The notes under the pieces: generated by a model
Told to the model about the DNA's origin: nothing
The model's database searches: none
Seen by the model: the letters and a program-made list of their open reading frames with translations, nothing else
Translations under genes and position numbers: made by a program
Shown: positions 45,338-54,870 of the stretch, one piece after another
Position numbering within the stretch: the first letter of the stretch is position 1
Layout of the letters: each line of letters begins with the position of its first letter
Assembly (NCBI RefSeq): GCF_014842975.1
Contig: NZ_JACYXK010000028.1
Location: forward strand, 558,001-622,000
Direction: 5' to 3'
DNA length: 64,000 bases
Source: Rhodanobacter sp. DHB23
Lineage (GTDB): Bacteria > Pseudomonadota > Gammaproteobacteria > Xanthomonadales > Rhodanobacteraceae

Positions 45338-46176
45338 ACGCACCGGAAGCCGGGCTTCACCTGTCCTGGCGGGACCAGGACGCGGTCATCGCGCTGTGGC
45401 ACGAGCTGACGGAGTTTCCGGCGTCCGATCCGCAGAATGCCCTTGACCACTGCCTGCGTGCGCTGGCGCGGCAGATCGGCGCGGTCAACGCCACGTGGGT
45501 TGGCGCGATCCGCGAGAAGAACTGGGAACGCAAGAATCCCCACGATCCACTGCTTGGCTGGCGACCGAACGTCTGCCTGACCCTCAATCCCACGGACGAG
45601 TGGCAGCGCGCCCACGAAGTAGCCATGGATGCCGTGCGGAACAACTACATGGATCCGCAGACGGTCGCCCTGGCAAGCCGTTCCGGGCAGAACCGCTGCT
45701 TCTTGCGCGATGAAGTCGTCAGTGACCGTGACTGGAAGCGGGACCGGATCAATCGGGAAGTGCTCGCGCCGCTGGGTATAGGCCACCGCCTGATCGGCGC
45801 CTCGGCGACGGCGCCGGGAGCCGAATCCTATTTGATATTCGACCGCGGGGACGGGCGGGGGTTCGGGGCGCGCGAGCGCGACTTGCTGGCATTTTTCCTG
45901 CGCGGCAGCACGCTGCTGCATCGGGAGATGTTGCAGATGCACGGATTGCTGAATGCCTTTCGGCCGCTCAGCCCCCGCGAACGCGACGTGCTGCGTCTGC
46001 TGCTGACCGGGGCTTCGGAGAAGGAGCTTGCCTGCGCGCTGAAGCTCACCCCGGCCACGACGCACCAATACGTCGTGGCAGTGCTCCACAACTTCGGCGC
46101 GCACAGCCGCGCCGAACTGATGGCGCAATGGCTGCGCCGTCTCACGCCTGCTCCGATCGCCCCTACTGATCAGTAG
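45334..46176 (+). CDS. LuxR-type HTH regulator inside the accessory block
   Basis: The 280-residue protein has a C-terminal LuxR/GerE HTH (LSPRERDVLRLLLTGASEKELACALKLTPATTHQYVVAVLHNFG, about 210-253) and an N-terminal sensor of unknown type, with no receiver domain. It overlaps the upstream secreted-protein gene (ATGA), so regulator and secreted protein are coupled. It probably controls this operon or the paralogue gene just downstream; this is inferred from position. Confidence 0.88.
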   Translation: MNAPEAGLHLSWRDQDAVIALWHELTEFPASDPQNALDHCLRALARQIGAVNATWVGAIREKNWERKNPHDPLLGWRPNVCLTLNPTDEWQRAHEVAMDAVRNNYMDPQTVALASRSGQNRCFLRDEVVSDRDWKRDRINREVLAPLGIGHRLIGASATAPGAESYLIFDRGDGRGFGARERDLLAFFLRGSTLLHREMLQMHGLLNAFRPLSPRERDVLRLLLTGASEKELACALKLTPATTHQYVVAVLHNFGAHSRAELMAQWLRRLTPAPIAPTDQ

Positions 46177-46351
46177 GGTTGTGTCGTTTCTGCGGGAGAC
46201 GAAGAATCCTTCAATAGTGTCCCCTCATGACCCGGCAGTCAGTAGGTCGGCACATATTCTGGCGGTTGCATGGGAGCTGCCCACCCCACTTCGCCCAACC
46301 GGGTAGCCGAGGATGGCTGCACGTTGGCCTCAATCATTGTTCGGAGGACGT

Positions 46352-47131
46352 ATGAAGATCCTGACTGTGTGTGTGGTTGCGGCGCTCGCAGCGAGTGCTG
46401 TCGGAAATGCCGTTGCGGCAGATTCGGGCAACGCTGTCGTCTGGCGAGATTTCACCGATACCGTTGCCCCCGCCCAGCAACTGGCGTACGAAGCCGGCAT
46501 CAAGGCTTACAACCAGTGTCTTGCCGAGCATCACGTCAAGTTCAGTGAGCCGACCGTGACCCATGAAACCGGCAACGACTACATGTATTCGTCCGACGTG
46601 GGACCGATTACGTGGGCCGATATGGACACCCTCGACGCCGAGGCCAAGGCCTGCGACGCGACTTGGCGTGCGCAGGGCAACCCGCACCTGAAGAGCGAGA
46701 CCAGCGCGTTCATGATCCTTCAACCAGACATGAGCAATTTGCCCGCCGGTTGGCAAACGCATGCCGCGCCGCCGATCCTGCGCGTGATCGACTACACCTT
46801 GAAGCCGGGGCGTGAAGCCGAGACGGCATTCAGCAGTTCGATCAAGAAGATCGCCGCGGCAGCCGCCAAGGCCAAATGGCCCTACTACTGGATGACCGCG
46901 CAGATCGAGGGCGGCGGCGACGGCGCACCCGATTACATCCTGGTGATCCGGAGCAAGAGCTGGGCCGAGGTCGGCGCCGAGCCAAACCCCGCGCTGTGGA
47001 AGATGGTCGCGGGCGTATACGGCCAGGCCGACGCGGACGCGCTTCGCAAATCGCTCGACGATTCGATCGCGAAAGGATCCGACCACTTCGACAAGTACAA
47101 CGCCGACCTCAGCTATACGGCCGGCAAATAA
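46352..47131 (+). CDS. Secreted protein of unknown function, paralogue B
   Basis: The 259-residue exported protein is the paralogue of the gene at 44507, with the same signal peptide style (AVAA-D), a Cys in YNQCLAEHHVKFSE, a second in EAKACDATWRAQG, and the KIAAAAAKAKWPYYWM and LWKMVAGVYGQADADALRKSLDDSIAK segments. Length and order of conserved blocks are the same. An excellent GGAGG site precedes the ATG at 46352. The duplication, with a LuxR gene between, suggests paired function or a rearranged module. Confidence 0.8.
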   Translation: MKILTVCVVAALAASAVGNAVAADSGNAVVWRDFTDTVAPAQQLAYEAGIKAYNQCLAEHHVKFSEPTVTHETGNDYMYSSDVGPITWADMDTLDAEAKACDATWRAQGNPHLKSETSAFMILQPDMSNLPAGWQTHAAPPILRVIDYTLKPGREAETAFSSSIKKIAAAAAKAKWPYYWMTAQIEGGGDGAPDYILVIRSKSWAEVGAEPNPALWKMVAGVYGQADADALRKSLDDSIAKGSDHFDKYNADLSYTAGK

Positions 47132-47195
47132 GCGCAACGCGAAACTCCGGGTGACCGACCAGCCACCCGGATGTTTTGCTTGCCCCGCCATCGAA

Positions 47196-47236
47196 CGACC
47201 GTCCGGGCGGGCCGTATCGGGGTGTCCGGACGGTCG
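47196..47236. terminator. Hairpin after paralogue B
   Basis: The perfect 11-base arms CGACCGTCCGG and CCGGACGGTCG (47196-47206, 47226-47236) enclose a 19-base loop between the paralogue B stop and the acylase ghost tail. Confidence 0.5.
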
Positions 47237-47241
47237 TCCCT

Positions 47242-47325
47242 GCCAGCAAATTCCTGCGCACGGTGTATTTCTGGCCGGGCCAAATGAAAGCCCATGTCGA
47301 ACGGGTATACCATCCCGCCGATTGA
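47242..47325 (+). pseudogene. 3' remnant of a penicillin-acylase-type gene
   Basis: Read in the frame ending at the TGA 47323-47325, the sequence encodes ...FLRTVYFWPGQMKAH followed by VERVYHPAD. The end of the intact acylase at 43180-43254 reads NLRTVYFWPDQLKGH then TERVYHPGG, so 16 of 23 residues match and both stop at the same place. No start or upstream portion remains; homology fades before 47242. It is the tail of a lost paralogous acylase gene. Confidence 0.88.
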
Positions 47326-47389
47326 GTTTCGCAGTTCGGCGACCGCGCCGCTCGCGGCCTGGAAACTCTCGTCACAGGGGAATTCCGCC

Positions 47390-48820
47390 GTGAAACGTTC
47401 GCTCCTTTTCGGTGCGACGCTGCTCGCGTCCGTTTCGTCCGCCCACGCTGCCCCGGGAAACCAGGTCGCCTACAGGCAACCCGTCATCGCCTTCACCCAC
47501 GCCACCATCGTCGACGGCACGGGCGGCGCCCCGGCCTACGACCAGACGCTGGTGATCGACAAGGGCCGCATCGCGGAACTCGGCCCCGCATCGGGTACCG
47601 CCGTCCCGGCCGGCGCGACCGTGATCGACGCCCGCGGCAAGACCCTGCTGCCCGGCCTCGTGATGATGCACGAGCATCTGTTCTATACAACCGGCAATTT
47701 TGGTGGGCCGCCGTTCGTCTATTACACCCCGATGCCACACACTTTTCCGCCGCTTTACCTTGCCGGCGGCGAGACCACCATCCGCACCACCGGTTCGATG
47801 ATGCCGTATGCGGATGTGAATGTGCGCAACGACATCACCGCCGGCAAGCGCATCGGCCCCGACATCGATGTGACCGGCCCCTACCTCAATGGCGCCGAAT
47901 CGCTGACGGAAGACATGCACGTGCTGGCCGACGCGGCCGACGCCACGCGCACCGTCGATTACTGGGCTGGCGAGGGCGTCACCTCGTTCAAGGCCTACGA
48001 TCACATCACCCGTGCGGAATTGAAGGCCGCGATCGACGCGGCCCATGCGCATCACGACAAGATCACCGGGCACCTGTGCTCGGTGACCTATCGCGAAGCC
48101 GCGGATCTCGGCATCGACAACCTCGAACACGGATTCTTCGTGGCCTCCGATTTCGTCAATGGCAAGCAGCCCGACGAGTGCCCGGGGTACACGGCCACCT
48201 TTGCGGCGGCAGCCGGACTTGATCCCGATTCGCCTGCGGTCGAATCGCTCATCAAGCTGCTGGTTGCAAAGCACGTCGCATTGACGTCCACGCTGGCCGT
48301 GTTCGAGACCGGGGTTGCCGGCCAGCCGCAAGCCCCCGAGGCAGCGCTGGCCCTGTTGAATCCGCCATTGCGCGAGCACTACGAGAAAATGTGGTTGCAA
48401 AGACAGACGCAGAAGACGCCCTTCATCAGCAAAGCGGTTTTCCACAAGCTCGGGCAGCTGGAGAAGCGCTTCGTCGAGGCCGGCGGTCTGCTGATGGGGG
48501 GAAGCGATCCGACCGGCTACGGCGGCGTGGTCCCGGGTTTCTCGTCCAAGCGCGAGCTCGAGTTGCTGGTGCAAATCGATGGCTTCACGGTTCCGCAGGC
48601 AGTCGAAATCCTGTCGCTCAACGCGGCGAAATTCGAGGGCCGTGCAAAGGAAATCGGTTCGCTAGCGGTCGGCAAGCGCGCCGACATCGTGGTGATCAAC
48701 GGCGATCCGGCGAAGGACGTCAGCGCCATCGAACACATGCCGCTGGTGTTCAAGGACGGCATCGGCTACGACACCGCTGCGATCTTCAAGTCCATGCAGG
48801 GCGCGATCGGGATGAACTGA
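47390..48820 (+). CDS. Secreted amidohydrolase
   Basis: The 476-residue exported amidohydrolase starts at a GTG (47390) with AGGGGAA before it, because this codon opens the signal peptide [20 protein letters not shown]. Metal ligands appear in [17 protein letters not shown] (probable Lys bridge), ITGHLCS, LEHGFFV and a final [10 protein letters not shown] Asp. It is of the imidazolonepropionase-related subgroup and a distant relative of the protein at 32874. An ATG 32 codons upstream lies in the acylase ghost and is not credible. Substrate unknown. Confidence 0.85.
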   Translation: MKRSLLFGATLLASVSSAHAAPGNQVAYRQPVIAFTHATIVDGTGGAPAYDQTLVIDKGRIAELGPASGTAVPAGATVIDARGKTLLPGLVMMHEHLFYTTGNFGGPPFVYYTPMPHTFPPLYLAGGETTIRTTGSMMPYADVNVRNDITAGKRIGPDIDVTGPYLNGAESLTEDMHVLADAADATRTVDYWAGEGVTSFKAYDHITRAELKAAIDAAHAHHDKITGHLCSVTYREAADLGIDNLEHGFFVASDFVNGKQPDECPGYTATFAAAAGLDPDSPAVESLIKLLVAKHVALTSTLAVFETGVAGQPQAPEAALALLNPPLREHYEKMWLQRQTQKTPFISKAVFHKLGQLEKRFVEAGGLLMGGSDPTGYGGVVPGFSSKRELELLVQIDGFTVPQAVEILSLNAAKFEGRAKEIGSLAVGKRADIVVINGDPAKDVSAIEHMPLVFKDGIGYDTAAIFKSMQGAIGMN

Positions 48821-48880
48821 CGACCACCAGGATTTGCCGCCCCCAGCCGGCGTCGGCATCCATCAGACAGGGGAATGCAT

Positions 48881-49930
48881 ATGAAGCTCGTCGCAATGAT
48901 GGCGCTCGCTCTCGTGTCCGCCGCCTCGACCGCCACCGCGCAAGCGGCGCCCGGGGACGAGATCTACGCGCAACCGGGACACCTGGTGGACGCCGGGCCA
49001 ACGAAGCTCAATGTCTACTGCACGGGCTCGGGTTCTCCCACGGTCGTCTTCGACGCCGGCTGGGAAGACTGGTCCCCCGCATGGGCCACGATCCAGCCCG
49101 TGATCGCGCGCCACACGCGCACCTGCAGCTACGACCGCGCCGGTTCCGGTTTCAGCGAAGCCGGGCCGATGCCGCGTACCAGCGTCGAGATCGCGAAGGA
49201 GCTGCACGCGGCGCTGCACAGCGCGCATATACCTGGCCCGTACCTGCTGGTCGGGCATTCGTTCGGCGGCTACACCATCCGCACGTTTGCCGACCTGTAC
49301 ATGCCCGAGGTGTACGGCGGGGTCTTCGTGGACATCGAGGACGAAGACGTCGCATCGCCGAAGGAGCGGACCACCGACTATGGCAAGATGGACGCTGCCG
49401 TCCGGTCGCTGGCCCAGTGCCGCCATGCGCTGGCGAATCACCTGCCGTTGCCGCCCATACCTGCAACCGGCCACTCCTACTCGCCCGCGCCGGGCACGCC
49501 ATGCTCGCACCAGTTCTTCCGCGGCCTGCCGATGAAGGAATGGTCGCCGCCACTCAATGCAACCGTCCTGCACATCGCCGAAACGCGCGTGGCGCTCTAC
49601 GACGCGGCCATTTCCGAGATGCAGGAAATGCCGGCCGATGCGGACTGGCTGGTCGCGCACCGGCGTTCGTTCGGCAGCCGCCCGCTGCGCATCCTCACGG
49701 CGCAGAACCATTCCTACGACAACGCCAAGACCCCCCCAGCCCTGCACAAGGAGCATCTTGCCTACGAGCAGGAACACGCAAAAACCCAGGCATCGTTCCT
49801 CTTGCTCTCGACCGACGCCAGGCAAACCCTCGTACCGGACAGCGGCCACTACATCCAGCTCGACCAGCCGCAGGTCGTGATCGACGCGATCCTCGGCGAG
49901 CTGCCGGAGCATGCGGATACGACCCCATGA
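48881..49930 (+). CDS. Exported alpha/beta hydrolase
   Basis: The 349-residue protein has a signal peptide (to about 20, AQA-A) and an alpha/beta hydrolase fold: the oxyanion segment [15 protein letters not shown], nucleophile elbow [10 protein letters not shown] and a late His in [13 protein letters not shown] lid region around 170-235 includes Cys pairs. Among AGGGGA-spaced candidates the ATG at 48881 is better placed than the one six bases upstream. Its stop overlaps the MFS gene ATG (ATGA). Substrate unknown. Confidence 0.87.
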   Translation: MKLVAMMALALVSAASTATAQAAPGDEIYAQPGHLVDAGPTKLNVYCTGSGSPTVVFDAGWEDWSPAWATIQPVIARHTRTCSYDRAGSGFSEAGPMPRTSVEIAKELHAALHSAHIPGPYLLVGHSFGGYTIRTFADLYMPEVYGGVFVDIEDEDVASPKERTTDYGKMDAAVRSLAQCRHALANHLPLPPIPATGHSYSPAPGTPCSHQFFRGLPMKEWSPPLNATVLHIAETRVALYDAAISEMQEMPADADWLVAHRRSFGSRPLRILTAQNHSYDNAKTPPALHKEHLAYEQEHAKTQASFLLLSTDARQTLVPDSGHYIQLDQPQVVIDAILGELPEHADTTP

Positions 49931-51141
49931 AACCCCGCGCACGCGCGCCGATCTGGCTGATGGGCATGACCGCACTACCGTTCGGCATGGTCGGTTTCCT
50001 TACTGCCGTCGTCGTGCCGCAGGCACTGGCCGAGCGGCATGTTCCTGAAGACGGGATCGCGTCGATCACCGCATTGGCGGCCTCCCCGATTTTCTGGGCG
50101 TTCGTGATCTGCCCGATGCTCGACGTACGCTTCACTCGACGCACTTACGCCACCGTGGGCACGGTCGTCGCGGCAGTGCTGACGCCTCTGGCATTGCTGA
50201 ACCTGGATTGCCATGCATGGCTGGTCGGCCTCTCGATGGTGGCGATGTTGGCAAGCAGCTTCATGCAGAATGCGCTGGGCGGATGGTTCTCGACGGTCGT
50301 TTTGCACGAGGACGAAGGCCGCGTAAGCGCATGGATGACGGTCGCCAATCTCGGCGGCGGCGGTTTGTTTGCCATCGTCGCGATCGATATGCTCCATGCG
50401 CTGCCGCTGCTTGTCACCGCGATTCTGCTTGGCGTGGTGCAACTGGTGCCGCTGGCGATCTACCCGTTCATACCGGTCAATCCGCCTGACACGCGGCTGG
50501 CACGCGAGAGCTTTGTGCAGTTTTTCCGTGAAGCGGGACGGTTGTTCAAGCGCCGCGAAGTGCTGATCGCGCTGGCCATGTTCCTGCTGCCTTCGGCGTC
50601 CTTCACGCTCACCAATGTGCTGGGCGGACTCGGCGACGACTTCCATGCCTCGGCACAAGCCGTCGGCCTCGCGGGCGGCGCGGGATTGAGCCTGTCCGGC
50701 ATCGTGGGGAGCCTCGTCCTGCCGTTGCTGGCGAAGCGCATGTCGCTGCGCCCACTGTACCTCGCGATCGGTATCGTGGGCGGATTGTTCACGCTAGGCC
50801 TGTTGCTGCTGCCGCGCACGCAGGGGGTGTTCGCGCTGGCATTCCTGGGCGAAGGTCTGTTCCAGGCGCTGGCCATCACCTGTGGCTTCGCCATCATGTT
50901 CGAGACCATCGGGCGCGACAACCCGCTGGCGGCGACGACCTTCAGCGTGTTGAACGCGGCACTGAACTTGTCCATCGACTACATGATCGCCGTGGATGGC
51001 CGCGCCTACGCGTGGCACGGCGTGTCGGGCAGTCTCATCGCCGACGCAGGGCTTGGCATTGCGTCGTGCCTGCTGCTGGCTTTGATGCTGTGGTGGATGC
51101 GGTCGAAACCGCGAGCTCCGGTTTTTCCGGAGCAGGCGTGA
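49927..51141 (+). CDS. MFS transporter, AmpG/PAT-like
   Basis: The 404-residue protein has about twelve hydrophobic helices and the layout of PAT/AmpG-type major facilitators, for example [28 protein letters not shown] at the N-terminus and a charged central loop near 185-205 ([20 protein letters not shown]). AmpG relatives import muropeptides and others carry acetyl-CoA or siderophores; the cargo is not known. The ATG overlaps the hydrolase stop, so hydrolase product uptake is an attractive inference. Confidence 0.85.
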   Translation: MKPRARAPIWLMGMTALPFGMVGFLTAVVVPQALAERHVPEDGIASITALAASPIFWAFVICPMLDVRFTRRTYATVGTVVAAVLTPLALLNLDCHAWLVGLSMVAMLASSFMQNALGGWFSTVVLHEDEGRVSAWMTVANLGGGGLFAIVAIDMLHALPLLVTAILLGVVQLVPLAIYPFIPVNPPDTRLARESFVQFFREAGRLFKRREVLIALAMFLLPSASFTLTNVLGGLGDDFHASAQAVGLAGGAGLSLSGIVGSLVLPLLAKRMSLRPLYLAIGIVGGLFTLGLLLLPRTQGVFALAFLGEGLFQALAITCGFAIMFETIGRDNPLAATTFSVLNAALNLSIDYMIAVDGRAYAWHGVSGSLIADAGLGIASCLLLALMLWWMRSKPRAPVFPEQA

Positions 51142-51199
51142 TGGCATCGCGTCTGAAGCTGGATGGTTTATTCGGCATAGACCAGTGAGGGGAAGATCC

Positions 51200-52429
51200 A
51201 TGGAAAAAGCCATTTCCTGTTGCGCACTGCTTCTGGCTCTGCTGTTCCCGCTGAGCGCTGCGGCATCACCGGCGTCCAGCCACTATCTTTTCGTGTGGGC
51301 GATGGAGGCGAGTCATCCTCATGTTGCCGATACGGCAATGACCCCGGCCGATATTGCTGCAAGGCGCGATCGACTCGGACTGGGCAAAGATTTCCTCGCC
51401 GTGTTCGACGTCGGTCCCGGGGCTTCGTTCGGGAAGCTCGTGGCGATGCTGCCCGTCGGCGAGGCGGTAATGGCGCACCACACGAACTACGCCGAGCCTG
51501 CGAACGACGTCCTGTATGCCAACGACTGGCTCGGGAATCTCACCTACGTCTTCGATCTTCGCGACCCCGCGCATCCGCGGCTCCTGCGCAAATTCGGCAG
51601 CGTCGGCGCTTTCGGCTATCCACACTCTTTCGTTTACCTTCCTGACGGCAACACCCTGGCGACGTTCCAGTATTCCGGAGGGTTCAACCATGCTGCGGGC
51701 GGACTGGTGGAATTCGATCCGCAAGGCAACGCCATGAGGACGTCTTCGGCCGCCGCACCCGGACATCCGAACATTCGCCCGTACAGCATGGCGGTGGATG
51801 AGAAGCTCGATCGCGTTGTCACGGGCAGCGGGGACATGATGGGTGCGCAGCACAGCGATGTTGCCCAGGTCTGGCGTCTTTCCGACCTGAAGCTGATCAA
51901 GACCATGCCGCTGCCGTCGCAGCCCGACTGGTTTTACGACACGGCTGCGGATTCGTCGGAACCCCGGTTGCTGGCCGATGGCAAGACGGTCGTCGTGCCG
52001 ACATTCAACTGCGGTCTGTTCCTGGTCCGGAATCTGGCGAGCGACCACCCGACGCTGCAACATGTCTATGACTTCGGTTACCGCTTGTGCGAAGTGCCGC
52101 TGGTCGCGGGCGACTTTCTGGTGGAAGCCGCGCAAAGCGGGCACGCCATCGTGAGTCTGGACATGCGCGATCCGGAACATCCGCGCGAGGTCAGCCGCAT
52201 CCTGCTGCCGCCGGACGAATATCCACACTGGCTGGCGCTCGAGCCGGGCGGCGATCGCCTGGTCATCACCGGCTACGGCGCGCTCGACACCAAGGTCCGG
52301 TTCGCCACGATCGACCACCAGACGGGAAAACTGACACTCGACCCGGCAACGATCGACATGACACGCGACTGGCCTGACGGCTGGCACGGCAGCGCGATGC
52401 CACATGGCGCCGTGTTCGGCAATCCTTGA
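51200..52429 (+). CDS. Secreted SBP56-like beta-propeller protein
   Basis: The 409-residue exported protein (signal to about 22, AAA-S) resembles the selenium-binding-protein/methanethiol-oxidase superfamily of beta-propellers. Typical segments are FVYLPDGNTLATFQYSG, PYSMAVDEKLDRVVTGSGDM, FNCGLFLVRNL and PHWLALEPGGDRLVITGY; His residues in HHTN, PHSFVY and PHWLA could bind metal as in SBP56. A GAGGGGAA site precedes the ATG at 51200. Its C-terminal DGWHGSAMPHGAVFGNP end recurs as a ghost at 53911. Confidence 0.78.
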   Translation: MEKAISCCALLLALLFPLSAAASPASSHYLFVWAMEASHPHVADTAMTPADIAARRDRLGLGKDFLAVFDVGPGASFGKLVAMLPVGEAVMAHHTNYAEPANDVLYANDWLGNLTYVFDLRDPAHPRLLRKFGSVGAFGYPHSFVYLPDGNTLATFQYSGGFNHAAGGLVEFDPQGNAMRTSSAAAPGHPNIRPYSMAVDEKLDRVVTGSGDMMGAQHSDVAQVWRLSDLKLIKTMPLPSQPDWFYDTAADSSEPRLLADGKTVVVPTFNCGLFLVRNLASDHPTLQHVYDFGYRLCEVPLVAGDFLVEAAQSGHAIVSLDMRDPEHPREVSRILLPPDEYPHWLALEPGGDRLVITGYGALDTKVRFATIDHQTGKLTLDPATIDMTRDWPDGWHGSAMPHGAVFGNP

Positions 52430-52442
52430 AAGGCACGCCCGC

Positions 52443-53888
52443 ATGAACGTCGAGTCCGCCTCCCTTGCTCCGGGTACGTATCTGCCGTGCGGCCCTCCCG
52501 GTACCGCAAAGTACGCGCAGGATCTTTCCCGCTCGCTGACTTTCAAGGAGAACATCCTCATCACGCTGTCCGGGGTGACGCCGGCGTCCAGCGTGTTCAT
52601 CATCGCTCCCGCGGCGATCACCGGGATCGGTGGCGCCGCGGCCGTCGCCTTCGCCATCGCTGCGCTGATCGGCTTGGTGATTGCGTTCTGCTACGCGGAA
52701 CTCTCCAGCGCGTTCCCGATTGCCGGCGGCGACTACACGATCATCGCGCGCACATTGGGCAAGCCCTATGGCCTCGCGTTTCTTTTCCTGAGCATGGTTT
52801 GCATCATCTGCATCCTTGGAGTGGTTGCGTCCGGCGTGAGCACCTACCTCGGTGTCGTGTGGAAGGGCATGGACTCCCCCTGGACCAGCATCGTCGTGAT
52901 CCTTGCGACGGCCGTCGTCGCCTGTTTCAACATCAAGGCCAATGCCTGGGTGACGGGCATCTTCCTGTTCCTGGAAGTCGCCGCACTGGCCGTGCTGGCG
53001 GTACTGGGTCTTGTGCATGTCAGCCAGCCGGTTTCCGTGCTCTGGCACGCCACCACGATGGGTCCACACGGCATCCTGGTCGGCGCCTCGGCGGGTCTGG
53101 TCGTTTCATTCACCGCGACGGCGTTGTTCGCCTACAACGGTTACAACTCCGCGGTCTATTATGCCGAGGAGACCAAGCGCGCCCGTACGACCATCGGCCG
53201 CGCCGTCCTCTGGTCGCTGGCCATCACGGTCGCCGCGGAATTTATTCCGGTGATTGCGGTGCTGCTGGGCACGCCCAGCATGAGCGGGTTGCTCGGCACG
53301 GCCGACCCGATGTCGTACTTCCTGCGGGCGCGGGGCGGAAGCGTCGTGAATGAAATCGTCAGCATCGGCGTCGCCATCGCCGTCATCAACGCCCTGTTGG
53401 CAAACATCATCCTGATTGGCCGCCTGTTCTATTCGTCCGCGCGCGACCGCACCTGGCCGGACTGGATCAATCGGCCGCTGGCGAGCGTGCATCCGAAGCT
53501 GCGCACACCGGTCGCCGCTACCCTCGTCGTGGGCGTCGCGGGTGGCCTGTGCGTTTGGCTGCTGCCATTCAACGTGCTGTTGATCGTGTCGGGTGCTTAT
53601 CTTCTGGTCCAGTATTTGCTGGTCGGCCTCGCCGCGCTGGTCGGTCGGATTAGTGGTTCGACCCGAAAGGCCGCGTACCGGATGCCGTGGTGGCCGATCC
53701 CGCCGATCGCGATGGTGCTAGCGACGGTGGTGGTGATCTACGAAAGCGTCATCGCCGCGTGGCTGCCCGTGGCGGTGACACTCGGCATCTTCGCGATCGG
53801 GTTTCCGTATTACTTCCTGTATCTGAAACCCCGCGCGGCGGATCGCTGGACCCTGCCGGAACCGGCCGACGAAGAGAATGCCGAGTGA
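52443..53888 (+). CDS. APC family amino acid permease
   Basis: The 481-residue membrane protein has about twelve helices and the APC superfamily pattern: unwound helix 1 region ITLSGVTPASSVFIIAPAAI, FCYAELSSAFPIAGGDYTII, and AYNGYNSAVYYAEETKRARTTIG in helix 6 and its following loop. It probably imports an amino acid or amine. It starts 13 bases after the propeller gene, with AAGG before the ATG, and is likely in the same operon. Confidence 0.9.
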   Translation: MNVESASLAPGTYLPCGPPGTAKYAQDLSRSLTFKENILITLSGVTPASSVFIIAPAAITGIGGAAAVAFAIAALIGLVIAFCYAELSSAFPIAGGDYTIIARTLGKPYGLAFLFLSMVCIICILGVVASGVSTYLGVVWKGMDSPWTSIVVILATAVVACFNIKANAWVTGIFLFLEVAALAVLAVLGLVHVSQPVSVLWHATTMGPHGILVGASAGLVVSFTATALFAYNGYNSAVYYAEETKRARTTIGRAVLWSLAITVAAEFIPVIAVLLGTPSMSGLLGTADPMSYFLRARGGSVVNEIVSIGVAIAVINALLANIILIGRLFYSSARDRTWPDWINRPLASVHPKLRTPVAATLVVGVAGGLCVWLLPFNVLLIVSGAYLLVQYLLVGLAALVGRISGSTRKAAYRMPWWPIPPIAMVLATVVVIYESVIAAWLPVAVTLGIFAIGFPYYFLYLKPRAADRWTLPEPADEENAE

Positions 53889-53910
53889 CGATCCACCACG
53901 AACATGCATG

Positions 53911-54015
53911 GACGATGGCTGGCACGGCAGCACCTTTCCGCATGGCGCGGTCTTCGGTAATCCAGAGGCGAGACTCGAGGCGACCTCCACCACCATCTGC
54001 AAGGTGCGAACATGA
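53911..54015 (+). pseudogene. 3' remnant of an SBP56-like propeller gene
   Basis: In the frame ending with TGA 54013-54015 the sequence reads DDGWHGSTFPHGAVFGNP and then a 16-residue extension (EARLEATSTTICKVRT). The first part matches the end of the intact gene (DGWHGSAMPHGAVFGNP) at 14 of 17 positions. The remnant's TGA overlaps the ATG of the next gene as ATGA, so the lost gene once sat directly upstream in a coupled operon. No start remains. Confidence 0.88.
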
Positions 54016-54578
54016 AAGCGTTGCGGTGCATGGCTCTTTTCGTCGGATTGCTGGACACGGGCGTCGTGCTGGCCGCGACTCCGCGGGTTGATACGGCTGT
54101 GCTGGTGCGCGAGGCGTTGGCGGCGGCGCCGCCTGCCATTGCCGCAGGAGCGGCCGTCGTCACGAACGACAGCAAGGGCCGCACGGTCGTGCTGCGGCAA
54201 GGCCACGATGGCTGGACATGCATTCCCGGGCATGGCGGCCCCGGGGCCGATCCGTTGCCGCTTCCTGCATGCTTTGACGCCAATGGAATGGTCTGGCTGG
54301 CGGCGATTGATGCCGGTCGTGTTCCCGACCCGGACAAGCCCGGCCTCTCCTACATGCTGGAAGGCGGCTCGGCATGGAGCAACACCGACCCGAAGGCCGA
54401 CAAGCTGCAGCCAGGCATGAAAACCTATATCCGCATCCCGCCGCACGTCATGATCCTGGATGCGAGGACCGCCAACGCAACCGGCCTTCCATCAGGGCAA
54501 GCCGATCCGGATACGCACAAGCCGTTCGTGATGTTCGGCGGAACCCAATACGCAATCCTCATCGTTCCGGTGCATTGA
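54012..54578 (+). CDS. Conserved exported protein of unknown function
   Basis: The 188-residue exported protein has a signal peptide (to about 22, VLAA-T) and a pattern I recognise only as a conserved uncharacterised periplasmic family: ALAAAPPAIAAGAAVV, then VLRQGHDGWTCIPGHGGPGADPLPLPACFD, YMLEGGSAWSNTDP, PPHVMILDA and FVMFGGTQYAILIVPV. Two Cys (in GWTCIPG and LPACFD) may pair. Its ATG overlaps the stop of the propeller ghost. Confidence 0.8.
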   Translation: MKALRCMALFVGLLDTGVVLAATPRVDTAVLVREALAAAPPAIAAGAAVVTNDSKGRTVVLRQGHDGWTCIPGHGGPGADPLPLPACFDANGMVWLAAIDAGRVPDPDKPGLSYMLEGGSAWSNTDPKADKLQPGMKTYIRIPPHVMILDARTANATGLPSGQADPDTHKPFVMFGGTQYAILIVPVH

Positions 54579-54791
54579 GAGGAATCGGTGCGCGACCTTC
54601 CCGTTGCCGTGCCGATGGGCGCGTGCAAGGCATGACGCCGCCACATCGCGATGGCCAGGACGGTCCCGCAAAAACGATGGATCGCCGGGTCTGGGCAGCC
54701 CCGTACTCGTGCCGATTCGCCCCGCCCCCACGGGCATCACCTTTCCCGACCTTGTCGCCACGCAACCCGACTTCCATTGCCGGCACAAGGG

Positions 54792-54834
54792 CCGGTTCAA
54801 CATCTCCACGTAACCCGCGGAGATGTTGAACCGG
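54792..54834. terminator. 16-bp-arm hairpin downstream of the lipoprotein gene
   Basis: The arms CCGGTTCAACATCTCC and GGAGATGTTGAACCGG (54792-54807, 54819-54834) are perfect with an 11-base loop, 36 bases beyond the lipoprotein stop on the minus strand and 214 bases past the secreted-protein gene. There is no T run. Bases 54579-54791 show no gene that I can support. Confidence 0.55.
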
Positions 54835-54870
54835 TTCCAAGCTGTCTCGAGGCTTTTCGAGGCAACGCTA

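Noticed and set aside
41020-54578. Integrated phage or transposon origin for the accessory block
   Set aside because: I found no integrase, transposase, tRNA target or direct repeats at its ends. Duplication and recombination between paralogues explain the remnants.
54604-54813. A 69-codon plus-strand frame ending within the 16-bp inverted repeat
   Set aside because: The second half looks faintly protein-like, but there is no ribosome site or family match and its end lies in a hairpin arm. It is treated as non-coding.
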